DNA from: Streptomyces sp. NRRL B-3428
GTDB taxonomy: Bacteria; Actinomycetota; Actinomycetes; Streptomycetales; Streptomycetaceae
Direction: 5' to 3'
Assembly (NCBI GenBank): GCA_000721375.1
Contig: JOGW01000017.1
Location: 62,001 to 126,000, forward strand
DNA length: 64,000 bases
Part shown: piece by piece, positions 26,809-35,345 of the stretch
Layout: each line of letters starts with the position of its first letter
How positions within the stretch are numbered: the first letter of the stretch is position 1
Translations under genes and position numbers: made by a program
The notes under the pieces: model-generated
What the model was told of the DNA's origin: nothing
The model's database searches: none
Seen by the model: the letters and a program-made list of their open reading frames with translations, nothing else

Positions 26809-28017
26809 CTACCTGGTCGGCCGCCTCCGTACCGCCGACCGGTCCGAGCCGGCCGAAGTCGCCGCGCGGTCCGCCGCGGCGCGCCCCTCCTCCCAGCCAG
26901 CCAGGTCGTCCACTCCCCGCACCCGGGTCCGCTGCGTGGACGGGAACATCGCGTCCACCGCGCCCGTGACCGCCACGTCCCGGGCCGCGAGGACCGGGAG
27001 CAACGAGGCGTCCGAGGAGGTGACTTGTTCGGACGTCGCGGCGAGACGTTCGCCGACCCTGTGGGCGTACGCCATCAGGAAGGACTGGCGGAAGGTCTTC
27101 GTACGGCGGCGCCCGCCCGAGCGCTGGGCCGCCTCGGCCCGGGTCATCGCCGAGGTGCCCTGCACCAGGAGCGAGGTGTAGAGCACCTCGGCCATCTCCA
27201 GGTCGGGCGCGAAGCCGACCACCGTCGAGAAGCCGAAGGACTCGTTCCAGACCGCGCGACAGCGGTTCGCGGTGGCCACGGCGTCGAGCAGGATCGCCTT
27301 CGCCGTCTCGTACGGCGCGTCCACGCCGATCCGGCAGGCCACCGGAGTCTCCGCCGAGTGCTCGCGGTGGGCGAGCAGCGCCTCGTCCACGCTGTGGCGC
27401 GCCATCAGCTCCTGCGCCTTGGCGGTGAGCGCCTCGGCCTCCTCCGGATAGTCGGTCGCCTCGGCCTTGGCGAGCAATGCGCGGATACGGGTCAGCATGC
27501 GCGGCTCGTGCGTGGAGGGCGGCGGCAGGTGCGCGGGGGCGCCGGGGACCGGGCCGACGGGTTCGAGCGCGGGTAGCCGGAGCAGGAGCCGGTAGAGCTC
27601 CAACAGGGCTGTCGCGTAAAGGAATCGGTCCGAGGGCTCGGCGCGTTCGGGGAGCGCGGCGAGCTGGTCGTCCCAGCGGGGCGGAAGGCCGGATGCACGG
27701 CCGGCGGCCTCGTCCGGGGTCACGCCGCCGGAGCCGTAGCGGGCGGTCTCGTCGAGGATCAGGCCGGCTGCCAACCGGGCGTGCTCTTCGGCGAGTTCAC
27801 GGCGGACCATCCGTACGACATCGGCCGGCTGCCATCCCCGCTGCCAGGCCTGCGTGACGAACTCCGCGCCCCGGGCCCTCGCCTCCCGTACGACCGCGAG
27901 ATCGGCCGCGAGGACAGCGGCGCCCCTGTCGAGGGAGGTGTCGTCGGTGGCGTAGAGGGCGGCCTCGAAGGCACGGGTCACGGCCTGCGTCACGGCGCCG
28001 GTCGCGTCGTCGCTCAC
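26809..28017 (-). CDS. DUF2786 domain protein
   Basis: 402 residues. An Ala/Arg-rich helical N-terminal half (FVTQAWQRGWQPADVVRMV) is followed by the DUF2786 segment (RIRALLAKAEATDYPEEAEALTAKAQELMARH, in part) at about residue 185 and a C-terminal domain with AYAHRVGERLAATSEQ. DUF2786 occurs in phage and plasmid as well as chromosomal proteins; no activity is known. GTG 28017 overlaps the HxlR gene's stop (GTGA), so the two are translationally coupled. Confidence 0.85.
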   Translation of the reverse strand: MSDDATGAVTQAVTRAFEAALYATDDTSLDRGAAVLAADLAVVREARARGAEFVTQAWQRGWQPADVVRMVRRELAEEHARLAAGLILDETARYGSGGVTPDEAAGRASGLPPRWDDQLAALPERAEPSDRFLYATALLELYRLLLRLPALEPVGPVPGAPAHLPPPSTHEPRMLTRIRALLAKAEATDYPEEAEALTAKAQELMARHSVDEALLAHREHSAETPVACRIGVDAPYETAKAILLDAVATANRCRAVWNESFGFSTVVGFAPDLEMAEVLYTSLLVQGTSAMTRAEAAQRSGGRRRTKTFRQSFLMAYAHRVGERLAATSEQVTSSDASLLPVLAARDVAVTGAVDAMFPSTQRTRVRGVDDLAGWEEGRAAADRAATSAGSDRSAVRRRPTR

Positions 28018-28469
28018 GGGTGGCTCTCGTCGTACTCGCTGCGGGCCTCCGCGATGGCCGGACGATGGGCGATCGACCAGTCGGAGAGGGACTTCAGGAG
28101 GTGGCTCATGCTGCGGCCCATGTCCGTCAGCTCGTACTCGACCTGCGGCGGGACCGTCGGGTACACGGTCCGCTTCACCAGGCCGTCGCGCTCGAGGCGC
28201 CGCAGGGTCAGGGTGAGCATCCGCTGCGAGACATCGCCGTGGATACGGCGCTGGAGCTCCTTGAAGCGCAGGGTGCCGGCGGTCAGTTCGACCATCACGT
28301 ACATCGACCACTTGTCGCCGAGGCGGTCGAGGACGTCGCGTACGCCGCACTCGTCCTGCGGGGTCTCGCAGACGATCACCGGGTCACCCGCCTCGGTGAG
28401 CCGGGCGGCGGGGGCCGCGGGGGCGGTTGCAGCGGCGGGGGCGGTTACATCGGTGTGCCCAGGTGACAT
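28014..28469 (-). CDS. HxlR-family transcriptional regulator
   Basis: 151 residues. A Thr/Ala-rich N-terminal tail precedes the HxlR winged helix (VLDRLGDKWSMYVMVEL, LRFKELQRRIHGDVSQRMLTLTLRRLERDGLV in part, VPPQVEYELTDMGRSM). Cys34 and Cys41 stand just before the first helix, where redox-sensing members such as YodB and HypR carry their reactive Cys. AAGGAGG ribosome site. Divergent from an NmrA-like quinone-reductase-type gene across 47 bp, the usual arrangement for thiol/quinone-stress switches. Confidence 0.92.
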   Translation of the reverse strand: MSPGHTDVTAPAAATAPAAPAARLTEAGDPVIVCETPQDECGVRDVLDRLGDKWSMYVMVELTAGTLRFKELQRRIHGDVSQRMLTLTLRRLERDGLVKRTVYPTVPPQVEYELTDMGRSMSHLLKSLSDWSIAHRPAIAEARSEYDESHP

Positions 28470-28516
28470 GAAAGTGCCTCCTTACGCGGTCGGCCGGACC
28501 TCGCAACGATAAGTGC

Positions 28517-29350
28517 ATGCTTCTGATCACCGGCGCCACGGGCGCTCTCGGCCGTCTCGTCACCTCCTCCCCGCTGCTCGCGGCCCGCTCCGACGTCGTC
28601 ATCGGCACGCGCGATCCAGGGCCCGGACAGCGCCGCGTCGACTTCGACGACGCCGCGTCCCTCGACCTCTCCTTCTCCGGTGTCCACACCCTGTTGATGA
28701 TCTCGGCGGGCGCCGCAGAGGACGACGTGGTGATCGCCCGGCACGACGCGGTGATATCCGCGGCCGAGAAGGCGGGCGTACGGCACGTCGTCTACACCAG
28801 CCTCAGCGGCGACGGCGATCACCTCACGTACGCCCTGGCCCACCGCTGGACCGAACGCCGGCTGCGCGTCTCGTCCTCGCTGGAGTGGACGGTGCTGCGC
28901 AACGGCCTGTACGCGGAGTTCCTCGCCGCGGTCGCCGCGCCGGGGCCCGACGGGACGATCGCGGCGCCGCTGGGTGAGGGCCGGCTCGCGGCGGTGGCCC
29001 GTGCGGACCTGGCGGAGGTGGCGGTGCGGGTGGCACTCGATCCGGCCGCGCACGCGGGGCATACGTACGAGCTGGTGGGTGAAGTGGCCCTCGGGGGCGA
29101 GCAGTTGGCGGCGACTGTCGACGGAACGTACGAACCGGGGACCCTGGAGGCGACGCGCGAGGCGATCGCCGGAGCCGGGTGGGCGCTGCCGTTCCAGGTG
29201 CCGATGCTGCTCAGCACGTACTCGGCGGTCCAGGGCGGGTTCATGGACGGGAGCGGGCTGCCCGACGACTCGCGCGGCACGCTGCGGCGGCTGCTCGGGC
29301 GGGAGCCGCGGGCGGCGGTGGAGGTGTACGCGGAGGTTGTGCGGGGGTAG
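28517..29350 (+). CDS. NmrA-like NAD(P)H-binding oxidoreductase
   Basis: 277 residues starting with a Rossmann fold (LLITGATGALGRLV), with MISAGAAEDDVVIARHDAVISAAEKAGVRHVVYTSL (in part) and a C-terminal substrate lobe. Resembles the QOR2/YtfG group of NmrA-like quinone reductases. No Shine-Dalgarno sequence precedes the ATG, so leaderless translation is possible. The 47-bp gap to the divergent HxlR gene must hold both promoters. Confidence 0.88.
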   Translation: MLLITGATGALGRLVTSSPLLAARSDVVIGTRDPGPGQRRVDFDDAASLDLSFSGVHTLLMISAGAAEDDVVIARHDAVISAAEKAGVRHVVYTSLSGDGDHLTYALAHRWTERRLRVSSSLEWTVLRNGLYAEFLAAVAAPGPDGTIAAPLGEGRLAAVARADLAEVAVRVALDPAAHAGHTYELVGEVALGGEQLAATVDGTYEPGTLEATREAIAGAGWALPFQVPMLLSTYSAVQGGFMDGSGLPDDSRGTLRRLLGREPRAAVEVYAEVVRG

Positions 29351-29434
29351 CCGGATGGGGCTGGGGGCGTTGTCAGTGGGCGCCGATAGCCTTGGTAGGG
29401 CTCGGCCCCCGGGTGGGAGGGGTCCGTCCAGCCC

Positions 29435-30274
29435 CTAGCTGTCGCCGCCTTCGTCGATCAGACGGCGCACCTCACGCCCCACCATCCCGAGCCGTGCCTC
29501 CGCCACCAGCGGCACCGCGCGCCGCTGACGGCGGGCCTCGTGCACGTCGATGTCCACGGTGACCAGGCCCGGCTCCCACTTCGGCGCCTGGGCGACGACC
29601 GTGCCGCGCGGGTCCACGACCCGGGACCCGCCCCAGAAGGTGGCGCCGTTCTCGTTGCCGACGCGGTTCACGAAGACCACCCAGCACTGCAGCATCCGGG
29701 CGGTGTACGAGAGCAGGGTGTCCCAGTACAGGCCGGTGTCCATGGCCTCGGGGTCGAGGCTCGCGGCGCTGTTCGTCGGCACGATGATGACCTCGGCGCC
29801 GTCCTGCACGGCCAGCCACGGCAGCACCGGCTGCCAGGCGTCGTTGCAGACCAGGGTGGCCGCGCGGCCGAGCGCGTGCGGGAGGTCGTAGGCGCGCATG
29901 GTCTGGCCGGGGCTGACGTGCTTGCGCTCCTCCCAGGCCAGGTAGTTGGGCAGATACAGCTTGCGGTGGGCGTGCAGGAGGCGGCCCTCGGTGTAGTACG
30001 CCGAGGTGTTGTACGCGCGCAGGCTGGTGTGCTCGTGCAGGCCGACCATGACGTCGGCGCCGAGCGTGCTCAGCTCCAGGACCCGCGGGTCCTGTGCGGA
30101 GATCGACTCGTCCCGCTTCAGGCCGCCCAGGTGGTAGCCGTGCAGGCTGAGCTCGGGGAAGACCACGAGGTTCGCGCCCTGGGCCACTGCCTGCTCGATC
30201 TGCTCGCGCGCGAGGGCCAGATTGCTGTCGACATCGCCGAGCTCGCAGTCGGTCTGGGCGAGGGCCACGCGCAT
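29435..30274 (-). CDS. Carbon-nitrogen hydrolase (nitrilase superfamily)
   Basis: 279 residues with the full catalytic set: E41 (VVFPELSLHGY), K105 (HRKLYLPNY) and nucleophile C143 (LVCNDAW). The family hydrolyses amides or nitriles; the YAWEERKHVSPGQ-like region and NRVGNENGATFWGGS fit an amidase of the Nit/agmatinase-like clades, but the substrate is not readable. Cytosolic, single gene, convergent with the NmrA-like gene. Confidence 0.9.
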   Translation of the reverse strand: MRVALAQTDCELGDVDSNLALAREQIEQAVAQGANLVVFPELSLHGYHLGGLKRDESISAQDPRVLELSTLGADVMVGLHEHTSLRAYNTSAYYTEGRLLHAHRKLYLPNYLAWEERKHVSPGQTMRAYDLPHALGRAATLVCNDAWQPVLPWLAVQDGAEVIIVPTNSAASLDPEAMDTGLYWDTLLSYTARMLQCWVVFVNRVGNENGATFWGGSRVVDPRGTVVAQAPKWEPGLVTVDIDVHEARRQRRAVPLVAEARLGMVGREVRRLIDEGGDS

Positions 30275-30447
30275 GTCGGGGGCTCCTTGGGACGGTGCTG
30301 GTCGGCCTGCTGCGTACGGAATGAATCACTCCGATTCGCCGTACGGACAAATCCTCGCAGAGGTGACGGGGTGCCGCTCACGGCGGGGCGCCCCGGACAG
30401 ACCCTTCCGCCGCCCGATTGTCAGTGCCCGCTGCGACCATCGACGAC

Positions 30448-32142
30448 ATGACGCGATGGGCGGTGGAAGCGACGGACGACGGGGGCGCCCGGCTCGCCGC
30501 GCTGTCCGCCGACGGCCGCCCCGAAGGCGAGATCCTGCGCGAGCCCGACCTCGCCGAGGCGGTGCGCAGCCGCCCCGACGTCACCCGCTGGGTCTGGCGC
30601 TCGACCTTCGGGATCTATCCACGGCTGCTCGCCGCGGGCGTACGCGTCGAGCGGTGTTACGACATCGAGGACGCCGAATCCCTGCTCCTCGCCCACGAGG
30701 GCCGCCTCGGCGAACCCCGCTCGGCCGCCGCCGCCCTCGCCCGCCTGCGCAACGGCCCCGTGCCCCCGGACCCCCCGCAGCGCTCGGCCGAGCCCGGTGC
30801 GCAGTCCTCGCTCTTCGAGCCGCGCCCCGTCCCCGTATCACTGGAAGATCTTCTTCAGGTGTACGGGGAGCAGCTGCGCCGCCACGACGCGGCCGAGTAT
30901 CCGGGGCGGATGCGGCTGCTCACCGCGGCCGAGTCGGCGGGGATGCTGATCGCGTGCGAGATGAACCGTTCCGGGCTGCCCTGGAGCGCCGAGGTCCACC
31001 GCGAGGTGCTCACCGGGATGCTCGGCGAGCGCTATGCGGGCGGCGGTGAGCCGCGGCGGCTCGCCGAGCTCGCGGACGAGGTGTCGGCAGCCTTCGGCAG
31101 ACGCGTACGCCCGGATCTGCCCGCCGACGTGGTGAAGGCCTTCGCGCAGGCCGGGATCAAGGTGAAGTCCACCCGGCGCTGGGAGATCGAGTCGATCGAC
31201 CATCCGGCCGTGAAGCCGCTGATCGAGTACAAGAAGCTGTACCGGATCTGGGTCGCGCACGGCTGGTCGTGGCTGCAGGACTGGGTGCGCGAGGGACGTT
31301 TCCGGCCGGAGTATCTGCCGGGCGGCACGGTGACCGGGCGCTGGGTGACCAACGGCGGCGGCGCGCTGCAGATCCCCAAGGTCATCCGGCGGGCGGTGGT
31401 CGCGGACCCCGGCTGGAAGCTGGTCGTGGCGGACGCCGACCAGATGGAGCCGCGGGTCCTCGCCGCGATCTCCCGCGATCCGGGTCTGATGGAAGTGGCA
31501 GGCCGCCCCGGCGACCTCTACCAGGCCGTCTCGGACAAGGCCTTCTCCGGCGACCGTGACATGGCGAAGATCGCCGTGCTCGGTGCGGTGTACGGGCAGA
31601 CCTCGGGCGACGGCCTCAAGAACCTGGCGCTGCTGCGCCGCCGCTTCCCGCGCGCGGTGGCGTATGTGGACGATGCCGCGCGGGCCGGTGAGGAGGGCCG
31701 TCTCGTACGGACGTGGCTGGGACGGACGTGCCCGCCTGCGGCGGGGGCGGGCGAGGCGGAGGAGGCGGGTATTCCGCAGGACGCGGCGGAGTCCTCGGAC
31801 TCGGAAGCGGGGGACGGGTGGGTCCCCGGGTACGCCTCCACCAACTCCCGCGCCCGCGGCCGCTTCACGCGCAACTTCGTGGTCCAAGGCAGCGCGGCGG
31901 ACTGGACGCTCCTGATGATGGCCGCCCTGCGCCGGTCCATGTCCCAGGCCGGCCTCGCCGCCGAACTGGTCTTCTTCCAGCACGACGAGGTGATCGTGCA
32001 CTGCCCCGACGCCGAGGCACCGGCGGTCGCCGAAGCGATCAGGGAGGCGGCCCAGACGGCCAACCTGATCGCGTTCGGCGAGACGCCGGTGCGGTTTCCG
32101 TTCAGTACGGCGGTGGTGTCCTGTTATGCGGATGCCAAGTGA
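30448..32142 (+). CDS. Pol I-like DNA polymerase with a reduced exonuclease region
   Basis: 564 residues of the actinobacterial family called bifunctional 3'-5' exonuclease/DNA polymerase. The palm and fingers are complete: motif A VVADADQMEPRVLAAIS, motif B RDMAKIAVLGAVYGQTSGDG and motif C FFQHDEVIVH. The N-terminal ~170 residues are short, and I cannot find a full DEDD exonuclease set; there is no 5' nuclease domain. About 35 acidic residues are inserted after motif B (GAGEAEEAGIPQDAAESSDSE region). ATG 30448 has a weak ribosome site; a TTG at 30418 is the alternative. Probably repair, not replication. Confidence 0.85.
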   Translation: MTRWAVEATDDGGARLAALSADGRPEGEILREPDLAEAVRSRPDVTRWVWRSTFGIYPRLLAAGVRVERCYDIEDAESLLLAHEGRLGEPRSAAAALARLRNGPVPPDPPQRSAEPGAQSSLFEPRPVPVSLEDLLQVYGEQLRRHDAAEYPGRMRLLTAAESAGMLIACEMNRSGLPWSAEVHREVLTGMLGERYAGGGEPRRLAELADEVSAAFGRRVRPDLPADVVKAFAQAGIKVKSTRRWEIESIDHPAVKPLIEYKKLYRIWVAHGWSWLQDWVREGRFRPEYLPGGTVTGRWVTNGGGALQIPKVIRRAVVADPGWKLVVADADQMEPRVLAAISRDPGLMEVAGRPGDLYQAVSDKAFSGDRDMAKIAVLGAVYGQTSGDGLKNLALLRRRFPRAVAYVDDAARAGEEGRLVRTWLGRTCPPAAGAGEAEEAGIPQDAAESSDSEAGDGWVPGYASTNSRARGRFTRNFVVQGSAADWTLLMMAALRRSMSQAGLAAELVFFQHDEVIVHCPDAEAPAVAEAIREAAQTANLIAFGETPVRFPFSTAVVSCYADAK

Positions 32143-32165
32143 TCGCTGATCACTGATGGCTGATC

Positions 32166-32207
32166 ACTGGTTGCTGGTTACTGGTTGCCGGTTACTGGTT
32201 GCCGGTT
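32166..32207. repeat. Three tandem 14-bp repeats between convergent genes
   Basis: Unit ACTGGTTGCYGGTT three times head to tail, preceded by looser TGATCACTG-type repeats from 32148. The stretch is much less GC-rich than the flanking genes and fills the 77-bp gap between the polymerase stop and the stop of the membrane-partner gene. Confidence 0.8.
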
Positions 32208-32219
32208 ACTGATCACCGC

Positions 32220-33560
32220 TCACTGCGCCACAAGTTCTGCCCACTTGGCGTTGGTGGCAAGGGACTTGAGCTGGTCCTGGGTGAGGGCCGGGGTCTCGCG
32301 GGACGGTGCGTCGTGCTGCGTACCGGCGTTGAAGGCGCTGACCACGACGCGCAGGCCGTCGGGGCGCAGCGTGTCGGCGGTCCACATGACGGCACCTTCG
32401 ACGCCCTTGTCTCCGGCGCTCTCCTGCCAGCTGTACACGGTGCCGTCCGGCAGTTCCTCGGATCCGTTGAACAGCTCGCCGCGGACGTCGTCCATGTTGG
32501 GCTGCACGTTGACCCCGATCAGGCTGGCGCCCTTGCCGTCGTCGACGACGACGAAGGCGTAGTCACCGCCGCCACCACGGTGGGTGACCTTCAGCCCCTT
32601 CGGCAGAAGGGAGATGAGGGTGGAGCGGACGGCCTGCTCGTCGAGCGCGGACTCGGAGCCCGGGTCGGCCGTGGTGCTACCGGGCTTCTGGGACTTCTGG
32701 GAGTTCTGGGACTTCTCCGGAGCGTCCTCGCCCTTGTCGCCAGGGGCGCCGGGCTTCTGCGGCTCCGGAGCGGCATAGACCGGATCCCAGGCGTCGGAGG
32801 TGACGAGCGCCTTCAACTGGTCCGGGCTGAGCGGGGGTTCGGGCCGGGTTACGGGCGAGCCCTTCTCCGCGGCCGCGTTGTGCTCCATCGCGTCGATGAG
32901 GTGGCCTTCGGGCGTGACCAGCGTGGCCCGCCATTCCTTGACGTCAGCCCGCTGGTCCGGATACACGTACCCCTGCAAGATCATCAGCTGCGATCCGTCG
33001 GCCAGCTTGGTGCTCTTGCACGTGTCGAACTTGGTGATCACCTTGTCCGGGCAGGTGATCATGTCCTTGGCGCTCTGCCCCGCCGGATCGTCGACGCGGT
33101 TGAAGGAGATCCCGACGGACCCCTTCCCCTTGCCCTCATCGAAGACGACGTGGGCGTACGGCATGGGTCCTTCGCCCGTCCCCCGCCCCTCCTCGCCGCT
33201 GACCTGCCCCTCGGGCAACAGCGACTTGAGCGTCTTGATCAGCTGCTCGGCACCCACCTCGGGGCCGGAAGCCTCCGAACTCTGCTTGCTCTCGTCGGCC
33301 TTGGTGCTCTTCGAGCTCCCCGCCGGCGAGGCGGACTCCATCGAGTCCCCACCCAACGTCGGCACCACGACCGCCCCCGTGACCGCGAGCGCCACCACCG
33401 CCACGGCGCCACCGAACACCGTGGCCCGCCGCCTGCGCACCATCCGCCGGCCGCGGGCGTGCCCGGCCTCGACCAGAGCGCGCTGGTCCGTACTGAACTC
33501 CTCGCCGGTGCGCCGCAGCGCCTCGCCGAGCTCTTCACCGAGCTCTTCGTCGTAAGGCAT
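32220..33560 (-). CDS. Membrane-anchored partner of a SigE-family sigma factor, with a duplicated domain
   Basis: 446 residues: a 45-residue cytosolic part, one membrane helix (47-69), then an extracytoplasmic part made of two related units (about 104-262 and 308-444). Each begins with a LLPxG segment, contains a YAxVVxDxGKG strand pair, and ends with LxxDQLKxLxxxxxW. A Gln/Ser/Lys-rich linker (EKSQNSQKSQKPG) joins them. Placed 81 nt behind a sigma factor gene on the same strand, it is a candidate anti-sigma or sensor protein, but I see no ZAS zinc motif. Function inferred from position. Confidence 0.8.
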   Translation of the reverse strand: MPYDEELGEELGEALRRTGEEFSTDQRALVEAGHARGRRMVRRRRATVFGGAVAVVALAVTGAVVVPTLGGDSMESASPAGSSKSTKADESKQSSEASGPEVGAEQLIKTLKSLLPEGQVSGEEGRGTGEGPMPYAHVVFDEGKGKGSVGISFNRVDDPAGQSAKDMITCPDKVITKFDTCKSTKLADGSQLMILQGYVYPDQRADVKEWRATLVTPEGHLIDAMEHNAAAEKGSPVTRPEPPLSPDQLKALVTSDAWDPVYAAPEPQKPGAPGDKGEDAPEKSQNSQKSQKPGSTTADPGSESALDEQAVRSTLISLLPKGLKVTHRGGGGDYAFVVVDDGKGASLIGVNVQPNMDDVRGELFNGSEELPDGTVYSWQESAGDKGVEGAVMWTADTLRPDGLRVVVSAFNAGTQHDAPSRETPALTQDQLKSLATNAKWAELVAQ

Positions 33561-33641
33561 ACGAATCCCATCTCTTCGACCACATTGCCCCGCGAAACCG
33601 GGGCGCGGGAGACCCCCTTCACCAGCTGGGCCGGCCGTCGA

Positions 33642-34157
33642 TCACCGGCCGGCGTACTCCCCGATCCCCCCGCCGAGAAGCTCCCGCAGCCGCGCGAGCG
33701 CCCGCACGGAGCGGGTGCGTACGGCGGCGGAACTGACGTGCATCACATCGGCCGTCTCCTCGATGGAGCGGTCCTCCCAGTACCGCAGTACGACCACGGT
33801 CCGGTCCTTGGCCGACAGCTGCCGCAAGGCGTCGAGCAGCGTCAGCCGCAAGGTCGCATCCACCCCGGGCTGCCCGGGACCGTCGGGCAGCTCGGCAGCC
33901 GGCTGCTCACCGCTGCTGCGCCGCCGCGCATGCGCCAGGAAATTCCGTACGAGCACGGTCTGGGCGTATCCCGCCGGATTGCCGATCCGCGCGACCCGCC
34001 CCCAGACCAGGTACATCCGCCCGAGGGTCTCCTGCACGAGATCCTCGGCCAGATGCGTGTCCCCGCCCGTCAGGAGGCAGGCCGAGCGGTACAGCTGCCG
34101 CGACCGCGCCCCCGCGAACTCCAGATACGCCTGCTCCCACTCCCCCGCCCGACGCAT
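33642..34157 (-). CDS. SigE-family ECF RNA polymerase sigma factor
   Basis: 171 residues. Region 2 (LYRSACLLTGGDTHLAEDLVQETLGRMYLVWGR, in part) and region 4 (LRQLSAKDRTVVVLRYWEDRSIEETADVMHVS, in part) are complete, separated by a short linker. Belongs to the SigE-family group of actinobacterial ECF factors (the NCBI family name, not the cell-envelope sigma E itself). GGGGAGGGT precedes ATG 34157. Co-directional with the membrane protein gene that follows. Confidence 0.92.
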   Translation of the reverse strand: MRRAGEWEQAYLEFAGARSRQLYRSACLLTGGDTHLAEDLVQETLGRMYLVWGRVARIGNPAGYAQTVLVRNFLAHARRRSSGEQPAAELPDGPGQPGVDATLRLTLLDALRQLSAKDRTVVVLRYWEDRSIEETADVMHVSSAAVRTRSVRALARLRELLGGGIGEYAGR

Positions 34158-34218
34158 ACCCTCCCCGTCCGCTGTGTCGTGCCTCTACCTATGTGATGCG
34201 GTGGGGCCGGAGAATGTT

Positions 34219-34647
34219 TCAGCGAACCCGAAGAGGTTCGAGACTCTCGTCGAGTACGGCGCCCCAGGGCCCGTCCTCGGTCCAGTGCTCCTCCAGGCGG
34301 GAGATCATCAGGACGCGGGCCGGCCCGCCTGTGGCCGCGTAGGCCGCGAGCCGGTGGTGGCCGTCGAGGACGGCGGCGACGAGGAAGCGCTCATGGTGCT
34401 GGGCGTGGACCCACCGGTCATGAAGCCCCTGGGCTCCGACGACCTGGTCGTCGAGCAGCCCGCCCAGATACGCACCGAAGCCCTGCTCCCCCGAAAGCTG
34501 CCGTTCTGCCGGCCCGACCACGTCGTAAAGCTCCTCGACGACCGCGAGCGCGTCCTGCGCCCCGGCGACCGCAGCCTCCATCTCGCCGAAGTCACCCCCG
34601 GCCCGCACCACGGCCAGCAACCGCTCCCGAGGCCCCGCACCCACCAC
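34219..34647 (-). CDS. Conserved hypothetical protein with a DGHHRL motif
   Basis: 142 residues. The C-terminal half has VAAVLDGHHRLAAYAATGG, ARVLMISRLEEHW and AVLDESLEPLR; the DGHHRL motif resembles the DGHHR nucleotide or ligand site of ParB/Srx-like folds and DUF1015, but this is a short-motif match only. In-frame stops lie right upstream, so translation starts at GTG 34647 or 34644 behind GGAGG. The stop region forms a small GAACC/GGTTC hairpin. Function unknown. Confidence 0.65.
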   Translation of the reverse strand: MVGAGPRERLLAVVRAGGDFGEMEAAVAGAQDALAVVEELYDVVGPAERQLSGEQGFGAYLGGLLDDQVVGAQGLHDRWVHAQHHERFLVAAVLDGHHRLAAYAATGGPARVLMISRLEEHWTEDGPWGAVLDESLEPLRVR

Positions 34648-34785
34648 GCCTCCAGCCTCCGCCGCGCTCCTTCAATGCAGTCTCGCGCGCCCACGCCGCA
34701 GGCCGGAACCGATGCCCCCATCGTGCCGAGGCCCTGGTCGGAGGCACTCCGATTAACCCTGTAGACTTGGCGTCGCTGCTGATGC

Positions 34786-34811
34786 GAACCTCTTCCCGCG
34801 GGGAGAGGTTC
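34786..34811 (+). promoter_or_regulatory. Stable hairpin in the tRNA-Thr leader
   Basis: 12-bp arms (34786-34797 and 34800-34811, one G·U) with a 2-nt loop, 31 nt before the tRNA 5' end. Probably part of the tRNA precursor leader or a terminator-like element insulating the tRNA from upstream transcription. Confidence 0.4.
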
Positions 34812-34842
34812 TCGTACGTACCTCGTACACATCACCCGCGGC

Positions 34843-34916
34843 GCCGCCTTAGCTCAGATGGCCAGAGCAACGCACTCGTAATGCGTAGGTCTCGGGTTCG
34901 AATCCCGAAGGCGGCT
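34843..34916 (+). tRNA. tRNA-Thr (anticodon CGU)
   Basis: 74 nt. Acceptor stem GCCGCCT/AGGCGGC with discriminator T, D arm GCTC/GAGC, anticodon stem ACGCA/TGCGT with loop CTCGTAA (anticodon CGT, 34877-34879), T arm CGGG-TTCGAAT-CCCG. No CCA is encoded. Reads ACG. Confidence 0.97.
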
Positions 34917-34922
34917 CGGATC

Positions 34923-34960
34923 AGCCCCAGGACTCACTCGCCGTGACCTGGGGCTTTTTC
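34923..34960 (+). terminator. Intrinsic terminator after tRNA-Thr
   Basis: Perfect 9-bp stem AGCCCCAGG/CCTGGGGCT followed by TTTTT, 6 nt after the tRNA. Confidence 0.9.
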
Positions 34961-35031
34961 ATGCCCGGGAGTGCCTGGAGAGCCCGGCCGGCTCCCCGGG
35001 CACACGGCATGGCTAGAAGAGACGCGCGCGC

Positions 35032-35345
35032 ATGTGCGGCGTGAGGTTCTCAAGGATTTCGCGTAGCCACGAGGTGCGGACGACCGCCAGCCGGACCAGG
35101 GCGATCGACGACCTCGAGCCGATCCGGACGGACGCGGACGGCTACTTGAGCGTCGCCTTCCGGCGTACGGAGGACGGCCGCTATGCGGCCACCGCCCGCG
35201 TGCACCCCACCGAGTACTGCATCGCTTCCTTCACGACGCCGGTCGCCACCTCCGAACTCATCGGGCTGCGCTTCGAACTCACCGAAGGTGAGGCCGACTT
35301 GGTGAGGACTCGGTTGGATGGCGCACATGAATGCTTCCGCGACAG
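35032..35345 (+). pseudogene. Coding-like remnant before the small membrane protein gene
   Basis: From about 35074 to 35310 this frame has strong G/C third positions and a protein-like sequence (YLSVAFRRTEDGRYAATARV, SELIGLRFELTEGEADLV), then the bias fades and the frame runs on without a stop to 35925 through another gene. It looks like a ~90-110-residue gene that lost its end, or one whose stop was moved by an indel. Unrecognised; not a certain gene. Confidence 0.35.

Noticed and set aside
32166..32207. CRISPR-like array
   Set aside because: Repeats are directly adjacent without spacers and there are no cas genes.
34308..34835. Longer alternative protein in the region upstream of tRNA-Thr
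   Set aside because: Shifted frame with Arg/Ser/Thr-rich shadow composition; the 142-residue frame has the protein-like sequence.
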